5,208 nt of DNA. It comes from Robiginitomaculum sp. GTDB taxonomy: Bacteria > Pseudomonadota > Alphaproteobacteria > Caulobacterales > Maricaulaceae. The stretch lies in assembly GCA_026993275.1 (NCBI GenBank), contig JALWUB010000273.1:1-5208 (forward strand), given 5' to 3'. Of this stretch, positions 5,088 to 5,208 are shown in pieces. Every line of letters begins with the position of its first letter. The stretch's first letter is position 1. Under the pieces are notes generated by a model that saw only the letters and a list, made by a program, of their open reading frames with translations, had not been told where the DNA came from and ran no database searches. The position numbers and the translations under genes are program-made.

Positions 5088-5208
5088 TAGAGCACTTCCC
5101 GAAAAAGCCTGTCCCGGCCCCTGAGCCGGGGATGGGAACCGGTTTTCGGATAAGAAGTGCGGCTAAACAAAAGGATAGAGTGCGGTTTTGATTCAATCAA
5201 AACGTGAA
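5088..5208. repeat. RIME-like palindromic intergenic repeat (may continue past the window)
   Basis: The first half is a palindrome with arms GCACTTC (5092-5098) plus CCGAAAA (5099-5105), pairing with TTTTCGG (5143-5149) and GAAGTGC (5154-5160). It includes the GGGAACCGGTTTTC core that recurs in alphaproteobacterial intergenic repeats such as RIME of rhizobia. Its loop holds an extra GC hairpin, CCCGGC (5113-5118) with GCCGGG (5125-5130). The second half begins at the AGAGTGCGG block and contains a perfect 9-bp palindrome, GTTTTGATT-C-AATCAAAAC (5185-5203). As RNA both parts would form stable hairpins after the folD operon and could slow decay or help stop transcription. The family assignment is from memory. 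Confidence 0.75.

Overview
The window looks like chromosome from a GC-rich alphaproteobacterium, most probably Hyphomicrobiales (Rhizobiales) or a close relative. Four things point there: the gene order yggT - DUF167 - folD, the tRNA-Ala type, a RIME-like palindromic intergenic repeat at the right end, and a methyltransferase/DUF2924/serine-recombinase module common in alphaproteobacterial prophages and islands. The exact genus cannot be fixed from this sequence.

Layout. Bases 1-112 probably hold the 5' end of a lipoprotein gene on the minus strand that runs off the left edge. Bases of about 160-388 are strikingly AT-rich (181-360 is about 32% GC by hand count, against about 62% just to the left) and carry several palindromes and direct repeats ahead of a good ribosome binding site. 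Bases 389-1786 encode a ParB-domain N6-adenine/N4-cytosine DNA methyltransferase fused at its C-terminus to the back half of a DUF2924 protein. It overlaps by ATGA with a large serine recombinase gene (1783-2686) that is clearly broken. Bases 2687-2880 are noncoding and rich in inverted repeats. A complete tRNA-Ala(CGC) on the minus strand follows (2881-2956), with its own strong promoter (2976-3005). Then a tightly packed plus-strand housekeeping run: yggT (3114), DUF167/yggU (3404), folD (3727) and an exported protein of unknown function (4608-5072), each start touching or overlapping the previous stop. A RIME-like repeat closes the window.

How it fits together. The left half reads as the remains of an integrated element lying just past the 3' end of a tRNA gene. 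Compared with remembered family members, the methyltransferase has lost about 35-40 residues after its DPPY motif and has been joined to a truncated DUF2924. The recombinase has four frameshifts, has lost the equivalent of a catalytic arginine (DRLxR has become DQLTR), and has lost its zinc-ribbon/coiled-coil middle. Three of the losses are in-frame internal deletions, so the element appears to be shrinking; the methyltransferase frame stays open while the recombinase frame does not. I see no convincing new working system. The most interesting points are this decay pattern, the fused methyltransferase-DUF2924 ORF, the palindrome-rich leader, the structured stretch beside the tRNA, and a hairpin inserted in the RIME-like repeat. 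All family comparisons are from memory, not from a search.
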